From Poecilobothrus nobilitatus (lineage: Eukaryota; Arthropoda; Insecta; Diptera; Dolichopodidae), in the NCBI GenBank assembly GCA_947095535.1, contig OX352772.1, positions 101,796,307-101,860,306 of the forward strand: 64,000 nt of DNA, in the 5' to 3' direction. Shown piece after piece: positions 37,548 to 51,530 of the stretch (the first letter of the stretch is position 1; every line of letters starts with the position of its first letter). The notes below the pieces were generated by a model. It was not told where the DNA came from, ran no database searches, and saw only the letters and a list, made by a program, of their open reading frames with translations. Made by a program: the position numbers and the translations under genes.

Positions 37548-39590
37548 ATGATTGTTGTATGTTAAAAACTATAGTTTTGAGTAAAACGAAATGAAAGTTT
37601 GAAGCCCTGTATCTCGAAACTTATGTGGAAAATGTTTCCAATTTTGGAAATTTTTAGGTAACATGATTCATACCCTATAAAGTTGTAGTATGAAATTTAT
37701 AGTATGATTTAACAAAAACTTCAAAATGAGTATGTTGTATGTTAGTTTTTCGTGAGAAAAATTTTTTGCATAATACAACAGTTTGTTACTTAATATACAA
37801 CAAATTAATTCCAAAATGTTAATAATAAATGTCGTATGTTAATATTGCTTAATAATAAATATTTTCATTTTCAGTGAATAAAATAACTTATAACATTGAT
37901 TGTTAAACTCTGTATTTCTATGTTTTAGTTTTATCTTAAAATATGTACACCTATTTTTATAACTACTTGCTGGGTTATTAAAAAATACATTAAAAATAGT
38001 TTTTAAATATTAAATTTTATTTCAAAATTTTAGTAACCCAAATAATAATTAATATCATAAATTATTGACTTCAGTTAAATTATTTCACAAAATTACTTCT
38101 TAGTACATATTTAATAGGTAGATAATACAAAAATAAAAAATATTTGGACTTTATAATATTTTCTAATTGTCTTAATCAATAAAAAACAAAATTGTTTTGT
38201 GCTTTGCAATATCTATACCAAATTCAAAATTAAATAAAAAATGAATTTTGACAAAACATAAGTTATTTATTCGTATTTCAATAATTATTTATAACATTAT
38301 TAAATGAAATTTAAGAAATTTCATGAATAATGTTATTTCAAAATATAACAGATCCCGATCATGGATCAAAAGCATTCATAACGTTGCGATATAAAGGTTA
38401 AAAAAAAAATAATAAATCTGGTTCAATTAATATTTTAATATTTCAATTAAAACTATAAAAACCAAAATACTATATAGTAAAATAACTAAATATAAGAAAT
38501 TATTCAACAACCATCAGTTAACAAAATTTTGATTAAAATAATCGTATATTTCGAATTCGTTATAATCGTATACATATTATTATATTCTCGTATATTATTA
38601 ATCTTATATTATTATTATATTTATAAAATTAATAATTAAAAATGTTGATACAGTATTTTTCATTCTAATTAGAATTTTTAAAATTCATGATATTGCTTTA
38701 TTTTGTTTTGAAATTGTTTGAATTTATTTAGAATAGTTATTTCCTATTCTTAAAGTGGGTACCTACTTAATACTGAATATAGAAATATACCTACTTTTCA
38801 GAAATTAGTTGTTTTGGGATTTAATACACATGAATGATATTTTTATAATTACATTTTTGACTAATAAAAAATCTAAATAATACCAAACAATTTAAATATG
38901 AAAAAAAACTGATTTAAAACGAAACATAAAGCTGAAAATGAAAAATACTGTAATTTAATTGTTTGTTTAAAAATATAATACCTGGCGCAAAACGAACTAT
39001 TTCTTCGACATCGTCAAATATTTCATTTGCCATAATTAAAAAGTAAAAAAAAAAAGATTAATTTAAAAAAAAAAATAAAACAAAAATTTTAATTTTACGT
39101 ACTCAAGATTTTTTTTTGTAAAACTGGCGGCAGCGATTTAGCCATTATGCTCGTCATTTAAACAAAAACAAATATGTACTAATTTACTTTTTTAAAAGTT
39201 TATTATCGTTTACATGTAATTTGCTATTAACATACGACAAATAAATATTAATATTTGAATATTTATGTGTGGTATGTTAAGACATACAACAATTTCTTAT
39301 TATAACCTTGTATTCAAATGTTGTATGTTAAACATACGACAATTTATTACTGGAAAGAGCAAACACATAGAAATGTTGTCGTATGTTGTATTTTTTAGCA
39401 ACATACGACAAATTAATATTAAAACTGTTATAAACTAACTACATACGACAATTTAATATTGAATATCTAGCTAACGGTAGAATATATCGAAAAACGGACA
39501 AAAGAGCAAAAAAAATTATTTCAGAAACTTTCATAATGTAAAATTGTCCAAAATTCAACTTACGGCAATCATTTATCCACACGACGATAT
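37530..39590. mobile_element. 2 kb transposon-like element E6
   Basis: 2061 bp. Keeps the fuller agacatacaacaa motif, as E4 does. Confidence 0.65.
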
Positions 39591-40555
39591 ATTAAACTAA
39601 TTTGTTAGAGAAAACTTCATACTCCAGTTTTATGTATTCAGTGCTATGTGACATATTATTTTGATTTGACAAAATGAGATTCAATCCCATATTATCAACT
39701 TATAAAAATACTGTTCACCAATAAATTGTAACATTATTACTTCTTTATTTAAAAGAACTTCCAAAAAATTGTTGATTCCCATATTTTATGAAACAAAAAT
39801 TACAAAATATTAAAAGGTACTATTATTACAGTTAAATAAAACCTAATGGTATTATATCTGAAAGGTAAAATATCTGATAAAGGTTATATGTAAGTTATTT
39901 ATTTGTTAAATTGTTTTGAAAATACATTAATTTATAATTTTTTTTAACTAGAAAATATATATATGTATATACATATATGTATTTCATTAGAATGCTATTA
40001 CAAAGAACAATTCATGATTTCTAATAAGAGTTCATTGTCAATAATCAGAATTCAATTTTAAAACATCATTCAATATTAAATAATCAAACAAATTTTTATT
40101 TTACTTTGATTTCTGTAAATAAAAAAATTTAAAAAGCGCGAAAGTTTCTTTTTGATGATGCAAAAACAGCTGTTACTCAAAAAGTGGCTGAAATTTTTTC
40201 GTTATGTTGCCTATCTATTAATATTATATCTATGAGTTAAACCAATATTTATTTTGATTCAAAATGGATTCAAAACTGGCTAACATATGGCTTTCAAGAA
40301 TTTAAAAAATTTCATATGGCGGTAATAAAAACAAAAAATGGCGCTATTTTTGACATTAGGTGGAAATACTTTGACTTTTCCATAATTTTTGACAAAAAAA
40401 AAAATTTGTTCTAAGTCAACCACCTATGCATGCAAGTGTAAACAAAAACAGGGCTATATACATACATATATGTTTAATAAGAAGTCATTTACTTTATTTG
40501 GTAATTGAGAATTTATTATTAATATTAAAATTTTAAAGCAGAGTAGGTTAACTCC

Positions 40556-42049
40556 ATGTTAATTGGAGAATTAAGAAAGCTTGTATTTGTTCAATTATTT
40601 GAGCAAATTCCTTCAATTACGGATGATTTATCTAATGTTATTAGAAAACAAAACGCAACTTAGGAAAAAATGGTGATATCAGTTTTTCACTATTATGTGA
40701 AGGTTGGATAAACAAAACGTTACAAGAAGTATTTAATGTAGATAAAGAAAAATTTTTAAGAAAATGCATTTATTTAAAAGAAAAGAGTTTGGAATGGCCA
40801 ATGCCTATTGAAAAAATTTGCTTTAATAATGAAAGATGCACATTACATTTAAATAGGCTTATTGCTATGAAATGTGTTTTTAGTGAAATGTTAAAAAATT
40901 CTTATGGAAAAATTCATATGAAACAATTTTCGTGTTGTATTTTCTGACAGTGTTATTAAGGATATAACAAGTTGGAGATCTAATGAAATTGCGTTGACCA
41001 TACAAAATGTTATTAATTTTTGTAAAATTAAAGAATTAAAATTTGATAAAAATTTTTATTTATAAATTTAGATTTACACTTAGTTAATGGTTCTAAAACG
41101 GAATGTAATAATGCAAATATTCTAGTTTATTGTGGAATTGTTATAGATAGAACAACAAAGAAAAAATCCAACATAACTTTTGATGAATATTTTTGGTAAG
41201 ATTTTAAGTATTGAAAATTGTTTTTGACTGATATGCAATTAATAGCTATTCACATTATTGGATATGCAACTAATGCAATTAATAGCTATTCACATTTAAC
41301 TGATATGCAATTAATAGCTATTCACAAATATGGAATTAGAATAAAAGAAAGCCATTATTTTAAACAATTGTTAGACAAACTTGGAAGAGCTGCCGTTATA
41401 ATAGATTTGGTAGATGTCAAACATACGAGTCCGGTACAAACTGTTAAAGATAATAATGGCTGTTCAAAGGGTAAATAAATTTAGTATTATAATATTATTC
41501 AAAATTCCTTTTTTACATTAGGGGCAGCCTTTATTTTATACAATTGTGCTAGAATTGAAACAATTTTGGAATCATTTAATGAAAAAGTAAAACAAGAATT
41601 TTATCCAGAGCTTCCACATTTGCTAGATGTTGATTTATCAAGTTTAATTGAAGAAGTATACCAATTTCTTTTACAATTCTAACTGTTAAATATAGTTATT
41701 TCATTTAATAGGAAGAGTGGGAATTGGTTTACAATTATCTAGTGATTTTTCCAGATATGCTTGTAAGAGTTCTACAAGATTTGGAATATGGGAAATGTGC
41801 TCCATATCTATTACCTAAATTTTTAAATGGACTTGCATCTGTATTTAGTGTATATTACAAAAGAGTAAAAATCTTATTGGTACATTTTTTTAAAAATAAG
41901 TTTATATTCTTAATAAAAAATTATGTTTTAGGATAATCGGAAGCATTTAATAAGTGCAATATTTGCTAGAATTTATCTGCTTAAGTGTTCATAAAATTTT
42001 TAAATTGTCTTTAAAATTTCTCGATATTAAAAGTATAAAAAAAATGTAA
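40556..42049 (+). pseudogene. DALRD3-like pseudogene, unit 7
   Basis: Shares with unit 8 the sequence CATATGAAACAATTTT (near 40915) where others have CATATGATCACAATTTT. The first frame still stops after 35 codons, and the 2-bp loss truncates the last exon. Confidence 0.8.
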
Positions 42050-42589
42050 AATAAGTGAAATACAATGGTTTAGACATTGCCTTGTTTTTATCAGACCAGT
42101 GGTGTTTCTCAAAAATATTGTAAATCATAGATTTTTTTTTTCAAAAGATATTATTTCTGGCAATGTTTAGACTAAAATCTAATTTACTAATATAGAAGGG
42201 TAGAATTTATTTTATTAATATCAGCCGCATTACAAAACTTTAACCATTTCAATTATAAATTACTATATCCATTCTTCCACTCAAATTCTATCAGAAGTTG
42301 ATGATATGACATCTTCGTATCATCGTATCAGTTGAAGTAAATCTGCATTTTTCCCTTGGAAAAATGTTCTAATTAGTACATTTTTTAAATCAATAGTAGC
42401 AAAAGAAGTAAACAGCATATTTATAAAAAAAAGCTGCAAAATAAAAAAATATAAATAAAATACAACAGAATATACGAAACTAAAAACATAATTCTATTTA
42501 AAACTATATTGTATCTATGTGAGAATCATATACATATGTATATAGAATAAAAAAACAGCCACAGGAAAAAACAAGGAAATATATAAACA

Positions 42590-42591
42590 GT
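42590..42591. other. Junction of a ~293-bp deletion in unit 7
   Basis: The sequence jumps from tataaacag to tacaaaacgg. Relative to unit 6 the missing part is 36249-36541, including the CpG exon-like block. One or two bases of microhomology fit end-joining or slippage. Confidence 0.9.
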
Positions 42592-43312
42592 ACAAAACGG
42601 CGACATTTTTATTTAAAGCAAAGCGATTATAAAGTAACTTTTAAAAGAAAAATAAGGGAAAAATGGAAAAATATATTTAAGAAAATATATATTTAATATA
42701 TCGAGTACAAATCTAAACTTACTATGTGATAAAGGAGACATAACATATTTTTTTTTATTAATTTTAAAATTAACATTAAAATAAATAATGTACTCACAAA
42801 AACAATTAATAATTTTTTTATTATTCTAATTTCTAACCTCAAACTATTTAAAATTTTTGACAATTAATCAACAACAACGTTTGACACTTTTCATTCTTTT
42901 TGAAAGTAGAAAATTTTACTTTTTAAAACTTTAAAAAAAGTAGAAGTGCATACGTTTTTACCTATCAAAAATTAAAAAGTTTTTGTATAGCAAACAGAAT
43001 ACATACTTGCAAGACTTTTTAAAGTTTTAAAAGGTTTTAAAAATCAAACAGACCTATATATCTTTGTCAATTAGTACATAACACGATCATAGATATAATA
43101 AAATATAGATTGGCAGCTTCTCTTTTACTCTAATGTATTTCATATTCAAGCATTTTCAGCCAAAAATTAACATATGTTTTCCTTTAAAGTTAAAACAGCT
43201 GTTTAGATTTTGTACAATTTGTGCGTAAAAGCATATAGAACAGTTTCTTCTAAAACCACATGTACATTCACAGACCACCGTACTTGTATTTATTTAGATT
43301 TTAGTTAAGTAG

Positions 43313-45173
43313 TATGAAGTAGTAGCAGAACAAGAAGCAAGATTAAAAAATATAGATATTGACAGAGACTACATAGAGATGTCCAAATGGCAACAAAAAA
43401 GTTTAGATGTCGCTACAATATCGATTTTGAAATTTAGTCTCATTTTTCAACTTTTTTTTTTAAAGTTTCTTAAAGCAAGTTTTGGTCTCGGATATTTTTT
43501 TTTTCATATATGTACATAAATGAACTTTCGTATGATTGGTATGGATGATAGAAATAACAAGTAACATACATATATGAATATGATCATATGATATCAGATG
43601 ACATATTATGATATACATGGATCAGTATCTAATATAATTTTTATATTATATATGCATTATGCCATATTATGCATTTATATTACTTGACCAGCTTGCCTAC
43701 ATGCTTATTAAATTGTGAAAGTGTGTGTGAATCAAAATTAAATATAAATTGAAATACACATAAATACTATCGGCACTTTTTATATATGTATTTCAATATG
43801 ATTCAAAAATCAATACATATTTATATTTATATTTTGTTTTGTGTAAATGTAATTATGTTCCAATTTGATATGATTTGATAATTTTTATGAATATGTACAG
43901 TATCCAGCAAATGTCATGCCACTTTTCTAATTGGAATAATTTTTAATTAAAAAAATGTTTAGAAGAATTTTAAAGCATTATTTTTTATTTCAGTTATTTT
44001 TATTTGATAGGTATATTATATTATCTTCAAAAAATACCCACATATATATGTAGGTATACTGTTACCAATATAACAATATGAGTCATGAGATCAAAAAATA
44101 AAATAAAATCATAATACAAAAAATTTTGTTACTTTGTTTGTTTGTTTTTCCCTGAAGTTATAAAGTTAAAAATATTATTAGAAAAAATTCGAACGCCTAT
44201 ATTATTTTATTGCTTTTCTATATATATTTTTTTAAATTACCATTACTTTTGCTGGATACTGTATATTAAAATCAGTTAAATTTAGTTAAATAAATAATGC
44301 GGTGCAATCTGATGATTTTCATAAAATAGATAACATTCATACCATCTGATACCATTATAATATACGATATACCATTTCATCCATTCAAAAAATTCTGTTT
44401 GTAGTAGTGAAATACTGAATGCATATGAATGATAACCTTGAAATGTTTTTTCTTGTTGTTTTTAGAAAAGTCAACATTATAAAATAATCTATTTTTATTT
44501 AATTTTTTTCTATATGAAATATTTAGCTAAATGTTCTATATTTTTTGTAAAGTGATATTTAGAATGTCTTCTTTATCATATTGAAATTTTACGTTTCTAC
44601 TCGACATATTAAATATATATTTTCTCAAATATATTTTCCCATTTTTGCCTTATTTTTCTATTTTAAAAGTTATTTTGTCATCGCTTTGCTTTAAAAAGTT
44701 TAATAATCACAAGGATAAAAAAATTTTGTAAATGCATAAAATATATGAATGATCATTTTACACCAGATTTTACAGAAGATTCTAGTTTTCGCTAAATTCT
44801 TTTAGCTATGACACAAACTAAATATTTCTGTGCTTTAAGATTTTTAAAACTATCCAGTTTTAGCTGGCCCGTTTGAAAAAAAATTAGTACAAATTTTTGT
44901 ATGAATTTGTACATCTCTATGTAGTCTCTGATATTGATAATAAAAAATATAAAAAGAGAAAAGTACAGATTATAATTCCCATCGAATATATGGAAATATA
45001 TATCTATCTATATTTAAACCAGAAGATAACAAAACTGGATTAGAGAATTTTAGAAAAATTATTCGATATTATTGTGTTGTAAGTATTGAAATTTACGCTT
45101 TATTAATTTTGAAAAATTAAGCATTTTTTTTTTGATTCAGATACATGAACCAGTTATATCGTCGTGTGGATAA
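43313..45173 (+). pseudogene. Second-gene 3' end, unit 7, split by a transposon
   Basis: The fragment runs 43313-43362, is interrupted by the 1.57 kb transposon plus the duplicated atattga, and resumes at 44938. The final exon ends at 45173. Confidence 0.45.
43363..44930. mobile_element. 1.57 kb non-autonomous DNA transposon, copy B (unit 7)
   Basis: 1568 bp, same family and orientation as copy A but with a few dozen substitutions and small indels, so neither is a fresh copy of the other. The 20-bp inverted ends are identical to those of copy A. It is flanked by atattga (43356-43362 and 44931-44937), and other units have one copy. As with copy A, the base before the duplicated site is G and the transposon ends in G, so an 8-bp duplication without the terminal G cannot be excluded. 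No long open frame. Confidence 0.93.
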
Positions 45174-47223
45174 ATGATTGTCGTAAGTTAAAACTATAGT
45201 TTTGAGTAAAACGAAATCAAAGTTTGAAGCCCTGTATCTCGAAACTTATTTGGAAAATGTTTCCAATTTTGGAAATTTTTAGGTAACATGATTCATACCC
45301 TATAAAGTTTTTGGTGTTTTTTTTTTAAATCTTCGAAATTTATAGTATGATTTAACAAAAACTTCAAAATGGGAATGTTGTATGTTAGTTTTTCGTGAGA
45401 AAAATTTTTTGCATAATACATACGACAGTTTGTTACTTAATATACAACAAATTAATTCCAAAATGTTAATAATAAATGTTGTATGTTAATATTGCTTAAT
45501 AATAAATATTTTCATTTTCAGTGAATAAAATAACTTATAACATTGATTGTTAAACTCTGTATTTCTATGTTTTAGTTTTATCTTAAAATATCTACACCTA
45601 TTTTTATAACTACTTGCTGGGTTATTAAAAAATACATTAAAAATAGTTTTTAAATATTAAATTTTATTTCAAAATTTTAGTAACCCAAATAATAATTAAT
45701 ATCATAAATTATTGACTTCAGTTAAATTATTTCACAAAATTACTTCTTAGTACATATTTAATAGGTAGATAATACAAAAATAAAAAATATTTGGACTTTA
45801 TAATATTTTCTAATTGTCTTAATCAATAAAAAACAAAATTGTTTTGTGCTTTGCAATATCTATACCAAATTCAAAATTAAATAAAAAATGAATTTTGACA
45901 AAACATAAGTTATTTATTCGTATTTCAATAATTATTTATAACATTATTAAATGAAATTTAAGAAATTTCATGAATAATGTTATTTCAAAATATAACAGAT
46001 CCCGATCATGGATCAAAAGCATTCATAACGTTGCGATATAAAGGTTAAAAAAAAAATAATAAATCTGGTTCAATTAATATTTTAATATTTCAATTAAAAC
46101 TATAAAAACCAAAATACTATATAGTAAAATAACTAAATATAAGAAATTATTCAACAACCATCAGTTAACAAAATTTTGATTAAAATAATCGTATACATAT
46201 TATTATATTCTCGTATATTATTAATCTTATATTATTATTATATTTATAAAATTAATAATTAAAAATGTTGATACAGTATTTTTCATTCTAATTAGAATTT
46301 TTAAAATTCATGATATTGCTTTATTTTGTTTTGAAATTATTTGAATTTATTTAGAATAGTTATTTCCTATTCTTAAAGTGGGTACCTACTTAATACTGAA
46401 TATAGAAATATACCTACTTTTCAGAAATTAGTTGTTTTGGGATTTAATACACATGAATGATATTTTTATAATTACATTTTTGACTAATAAAAAATCTAAA
46501 TAATACCAAACAATTTAAATATGAAAAAAAACTGATTTAAAACGAAACATAAAGCTGAAAATGAAAAATACTGTAATTTAATTGTTTGTTTAAAAATATA
46601 ATACCTGGCGCAAAACGAACTATTTCTTCGACATCGTCAAATATTTCATTTGCCATAATTAAAAAGTAAAAAAAAAAAGATTAATTTAAAAAAATAAATA
46701 AAACAAAAATTTTAATTTTACGTACTCAAGATTTTTTTTTGTAAAACTGGCGGCAGCGATTTAGCCATTATGCTCGTCATTTAAACAAAAACAAATATGT
46801 ACTAATTTACTTTTTTAAAAGTTTATTATCGTTTACATGTAATTTGCTATTAACATACGACAAATAAATATTAATATTTGAATATTTATGTGTGGTATGT
46901 TAAGACATACAACAATTTCTTATTATAACCTTGTATTCAAATGTTGTATGTTAAACATACGACAATTTATTACTGGAAAGAGCAAACACATAGAAATGTT
47001 GTCGTATGTTGTATTTTTTAGCAACATACGACAAATTAATATTAAAACTGTTATAAACTAACTACATACGACAATTTAATATTGAATATCTAGCTAACGG
47101 TAGAATATATCGAAAAACAGACAACAGCATTTAAAAGAGAAAAAAAAATTATTTCAGAAACTTTCATAATGTAAAATTGTCCAAAATTCAACTTACGGCA
47201 ATCATTTATCCACACGACGATAT
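45156..47223. mobile_element. 2 kb transposon-like element E7 (best preserved ends)
   Basis: 2068 bp. Its left end continues GATTGTCGTAAGTT, matching the right-end complement GATTGCCGTAAGTT, so the inverted repeat is ~34 bp with one mismatch. It also has a complete internal motif atacatacgacag (45415-45427). A variant segment at about 45308-45335 is shared with E9. Confidence 0.7.
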
Positions 47224-48188
47224 ATTAAACTAATTTGTTAGAGAAAACTTCATACTCCAGTTTTATGTATTCAGTGCTATGTGACATATTATTTTGATTT
47301 GACAAAATGAGATTCAATCCCATATTATCAACTTATAAAAATGCTGTTCACCAATAAATTGTAACATTATTACTTCTTTATTTAAAAGAACTTCCAAAAA
47401 ATTGTTGATTCCCATATTTTATGAAACAAAAATTACAAAATATTAAAAAGGTACTATTATTACAGTTAAATAAAACCTAATGGTATTATATCTGAAAGGT
47501 AAAATATCTGATAAAGGTTATATGTAAGTTATTTATTTGTTAAATTGTTTTGAAAATACATTAATTTATAATTTTTTTTAACTAGAAAATATATATATGT
47601 ATATACATATATGTATTTCATTAGAATGCTATTACAAAGAACAATTCATGATTTCTAATAAGAGTTCATTGTCAATAATCAGAATTCAATTTTAAAACAT
47701 CATTCAATATTAAATAATCAAACAAATTTTTATTTTACTTTGATTTCTGTAAATAAAAAAATTTAAAAAGCGCGAAAGTTTCTTTTTGATGATGCAAAAA
47801 CAGCTGTTACTCAAAAAGTGGCTGAAATTTTTTCGTTATGTTGCCTATCTATTAATATTATATCTATGAGTTAAACCAATATTTATTTTGATTCAAAATG
47901 GATTCAAAACTGGCTAACATATGGCTTTTAAGAATTTAAAAAATTTCATATGGCGGTAATAAAAACAAAAAATGGCGCTATTTTTGACATTAGGTGGAAA
48001 TACTTTGACTTTTCCATAATTTTTGACAAAAAAAAAATTTGTTCTAAGTCAACCACCTATGCATGCAAGTGTAAACAAAAACAGGGCTATATACATACAT
48101 ATATCTTTAATAAGAAGTCATTTACTTTATTTGGTAATTGAGAATTTATTATTAATATTAAAATTTTAAAGCAGAGTAGGTTAACTCC

Positions 48189-49673
48189 ATGTTAATTGGA
48201 GAATTAAGAAAGCTTGTATTTGTTCAATTATTTGAGCAAATTCCTTCAATTACGGATGATTTATCTAATGTTATTAGAAAACAAACACGCAACTTAGGAA
48301 AAAATGGTGATATCAGTTTTTCACTATTATGTGAAGGTTGGATAAACAAAACGTTACAAGAAGTATTTAATGTAGATAAAGAAAAATGTTTAAGAAAATG
48401 CATTTATTTAAAAGAAAAGAGTTTGGAATGGCCAATGCCTATTGAAAAAATTTGCTTTAATAATGAAAGATGCACATTACATTTAAATAGGGTTATTGCT
48501 ATGAAATGTGTTTTTAGTGAAATGTTAAAAAATTCTTATGGAAAAATTCATATGAAACAATTTTCGTGTTGTATTTTCTGACAGTGTTATTAAGGATATA
48601 ACAAGTTGGAGATCTATGAAATTGCGTTGGTCATACAAAATGTTATTAATTTTTGTAAAATTAAAAAATTAAAATTTGATAAAAATTATTTAGATTTACA
48701 CTTAGTTAATGGTTCTAAAACGGAATGTAATAATGCAAATATTCTAGTTTATTGTGGAATTGTTATAGATAGAACAACAAAGAAAAAATCCAACATAACT
48801 TTTGATGAATATTTTTGGTAAGATTTTAAGTATTGAAAATTGTTTTTGACTGATATGCAATTAATAGCTATTCACATTATTGGTTATGCAACTAATGCAA
48901 TTAATAGCTATTCACATTTAACTGATATGCAATTAATAGCTATTCACAAATATGGAATTAGAATAAAAGAAAGCCATTATTTTAAACAATTGTTAGACAA
49001 ACTTGGAAGAGCTGCCGTTATAATAGAGTTGGTAGATGTCAAACATACGAGTCCGGTACAAACTGTTAAAGATAATAATGGCTGTTCAAAGGGTAAATAA
49101 ATTTAGTATTATAATATTATTCAAAATTCCTTTTTTACATTAGGGGCAGCCTTTATTTTATACAATTGTGCTAGAATTGAAACAATTTTGGAATCATTTA
49201 ATGAAAAAGTAAAACAAGAATTTTATCCAGAGCTTCCACATTTGCTAGATGTTGATTTATCAAGTTTAATTGAAGAAGTATACCAATTTCTTTTACAATT
49301 CTAACTGTTAAATATAGTTATTTCATTTAATAGGAAGAGTGGGAATTGGTTTACAATTATCTAGTGATTTTTCCAGATATGCTTGTAAGAGTTCTACAAG
49401 ATTTGGAATATGGGAAATGTGCTCCATATCTATTACCTAAATTTTTAAATGGACTTGCATCTGTATTTAGTGTATATTACAAAAGAGTAAAAATCTTATT
49501 GGTACATTTTTTTAAAAATAAGTTTATATTCTTAATAAAAAATTATGTTTTAGGATAATCGGAAGCATTTAATAAGTGCAATATTTGCTAGAATTTATCT
49601 GCTTAAAAGTGTTCATAAAATTTTTAAATTGTCTTTAAAATTTCTCGATATCAAAAGTATAAAAAAAATGTAA
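48189..49673 (+). pseudogene. DALRD3-like pseudogene, unit 8 (least decayed copy)
   Basis: The ATG at 48189 opens 130 codons (to 48581), because this unit alone keeps the base missing elsewhere (caaacacgc). A stretch of ~60 bases around 48553-48616 is out of frame, with a better reading (RVVFSDSVIKDITSW) in the neighbouring frame. The original frame then reopens through DLHLVNGSKTECNNANILVY to ITFDEYF and a GTAAGA donor at 48818. The 20-bp stop-containing insertion found near 1543-1562 in unit 1 is absent. The C-terminal exons 48855-49092, 49144-49277, 49334-49501 and 49554-49673 are open and in phase. Total coding is near 400 codons against about 540 in vertebrate DALRD3. RCTLHLNR near codons 94-101 resembles the family's N-terminal region. 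Still a pseudogene as read, though only two small indels separate it from an open frame. Confidence 0.8.
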
Positions 49674-50867
49674 AATAAGTGAAATGCAATGGTTTAGACA
49701 TTGCCTTGTTTTTATCAGACCAGTGGTGTTTCTCAAAAATATTGTAAATCATAGATTTTTCTTTTCAAAAGATATTATTTCTGGCAATGTTTAGAGTAAA
49801 ATCTAATTTAATAATATAGAAGGGTAGAATTTATTTTATTAATATCATCCGCATTACAAAACTTTAACCATTTCAATTATAAATTACTATATCCATTCTT
49901 CCACTTCAAATTCTATCAGAAGTTGACGATATGATATCTTCGTATCAGTTGAAGTAAATCTGCATTTTTCCCTTGGAAAAATGTTCTAATTAGTACATTT
50001 TTTAAATCAATAGTAGCAAAAGAAGTAAACAGCATATTTATAAAAAAAAGCTGCAAAATAAAAAAATATAAATAAAATACAACAGAATATACGAAACTAA
50101 AAACATAATTCTATTTAAAACTATATTGTATCTATGCGAGAATCATATACATATGTATATAGAATAAAAAAACAGCCACAGGAAAAAACAAGGAAATATA
50201 TAAACAGTTGAAACATATATATATGTAAAAACATTTTTTGTCTTAATTTTATACATTTATGTACACATAACCTCAGGTTTTCGTTAAAAAAGTCAACTCT
50301 TCCTCAGAATGTCATTTGAGATATTTGACTTTTCGTTTTATTGGATATTAGCGCCATTGTGGAATGTTTAAATACTTGGAGCTTTTTTTTTAGGATAAGT
50401 TCACATGGGATGCAAAAATTATTGCGGTTACATTTCGCGTATTATTCGGTAAATATTAACGAATATTTTGCATATATTATGCTTCCAAACGTTCGCGAGC
50501 TACAAAACGGCGACATTTTTATTTAAAGCAAAGCGATTATAAAGTAACTTTTAAAAGAAAAATAGAAAAATATATTTAAGAAAATATATATTTAATATAT
50601 CGAGTACAAATCTAAATTTTCTATGTGATAAAGGAGACATAACATATTTTTTTTTATTAATTTTAAAATTAACATTAAAATAAATAATGTACTCACAAAA
50701 ACAATTAATAATTTTTTTATTCTAATTTCTAACCTCAAACTATTTAAAATTTTTGACAATTAATCAACAACGTTTGACACTTTTCATTCAGAAAGTAGAA
50801 AATTTTACTTTTTAAAACTTTAAAAAAAGTAGAAGTGCATACGTTTTTACCTATCAAAAATTAAAAA

Positions 50868-50957
50868 GTTTTTGTATAGCAAACAGAATACATACTTGCA
50901 AGACTTTTTAAAGTTTTTGTATAGCAAACAGAATACATACTTGCAAGACTTTTTAAA
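50868..50957 (+). repeat. 45-bp tandem duplication in unit 8
   Basis: gtatagcaaacagaatacat and following bases occur at 50874 and 50919, a period of 45. All other units have one copy. Confidence 0.92.
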
Positions 50958-51246
50958 GTTTTAAAAGGTTTTAAAAATCAAACAGACCTATATATCTTTG
51001 TCAATTAGTACATAACACGATCATAGATATAATAAAATATAGATTGGCAGCTTCTCTTTTACTCTAATGTATTTCATATTCAAGCATTTTCAGCCAAAAA
51101 TTAACATATGTTTTCCTTTAAAGTTAAAACAGCTGTTTAGATTTTGTACAATTTATGCGTAAAAGCATATAGAACAGTTTCTTCTAAAACCACATGTACA
51201 ATCACAGACCACCGTACTTGTATTTATTTAGATTTTAGTTAAGTAG

Positions 51247-51530
51247 TATGAAGTAGTAGCAGAACAAGAAGCAAGATTAAAAAATATAGATATTGATAAT
51301 AAAAAATATAAAAAGAGAAAAGTACAGATTATAATTCCCATCGAATATATGGAAATATATATCTATCTATATTTAAACCAGAAGATAACAAAACTGGATT
51401 AAAGAATTTTAGAAAAATTATTCGATATTATTGTGTTGTAAGTATTGAAATTTACGCTTTATTAATTTTGAAATTAAGCATTTTTTTTTTGATTCAGATA
51501 CATGAACCAGTTATATCGTCGTGTGGATAA
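51247..51530 (+). pseudogene. Second-gene 3' end, unit 8
   Basis: As unit 1 with G-to-A (ggattaaag) shared with unit 9, changing Glu to Lys in the likely frame. Confidence 0.45.

Larger units (their letters stand above)
33215..39512 (+). repeat. Tandem array unit 6 (6298 bp)
   Basis: Collinear copy with a private 45-bp deletion just after the DALRD3-like stop (junction 35770/35771). It shares an unusual replacement in exon 1 (agtatctacattaag, near 34431) with unit 10, four units away. Confidence 0.97.
39513..47145 (+). repeat. Tandem array unit 7 (7633 bp, deletion and transposon insertion)
   Basis: Structurally the most altered unit. It lacks ~293 bp (junction 42590/42591, removing the exon-like CpG block), carries a 1568-bp transposon at 43363-44930, and has a changed junction with the next unit (47117-47145). 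It also keeps fuller versions of the transposon end motifs (45156-45190 and 45411-45427). Confidence 0.97.
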
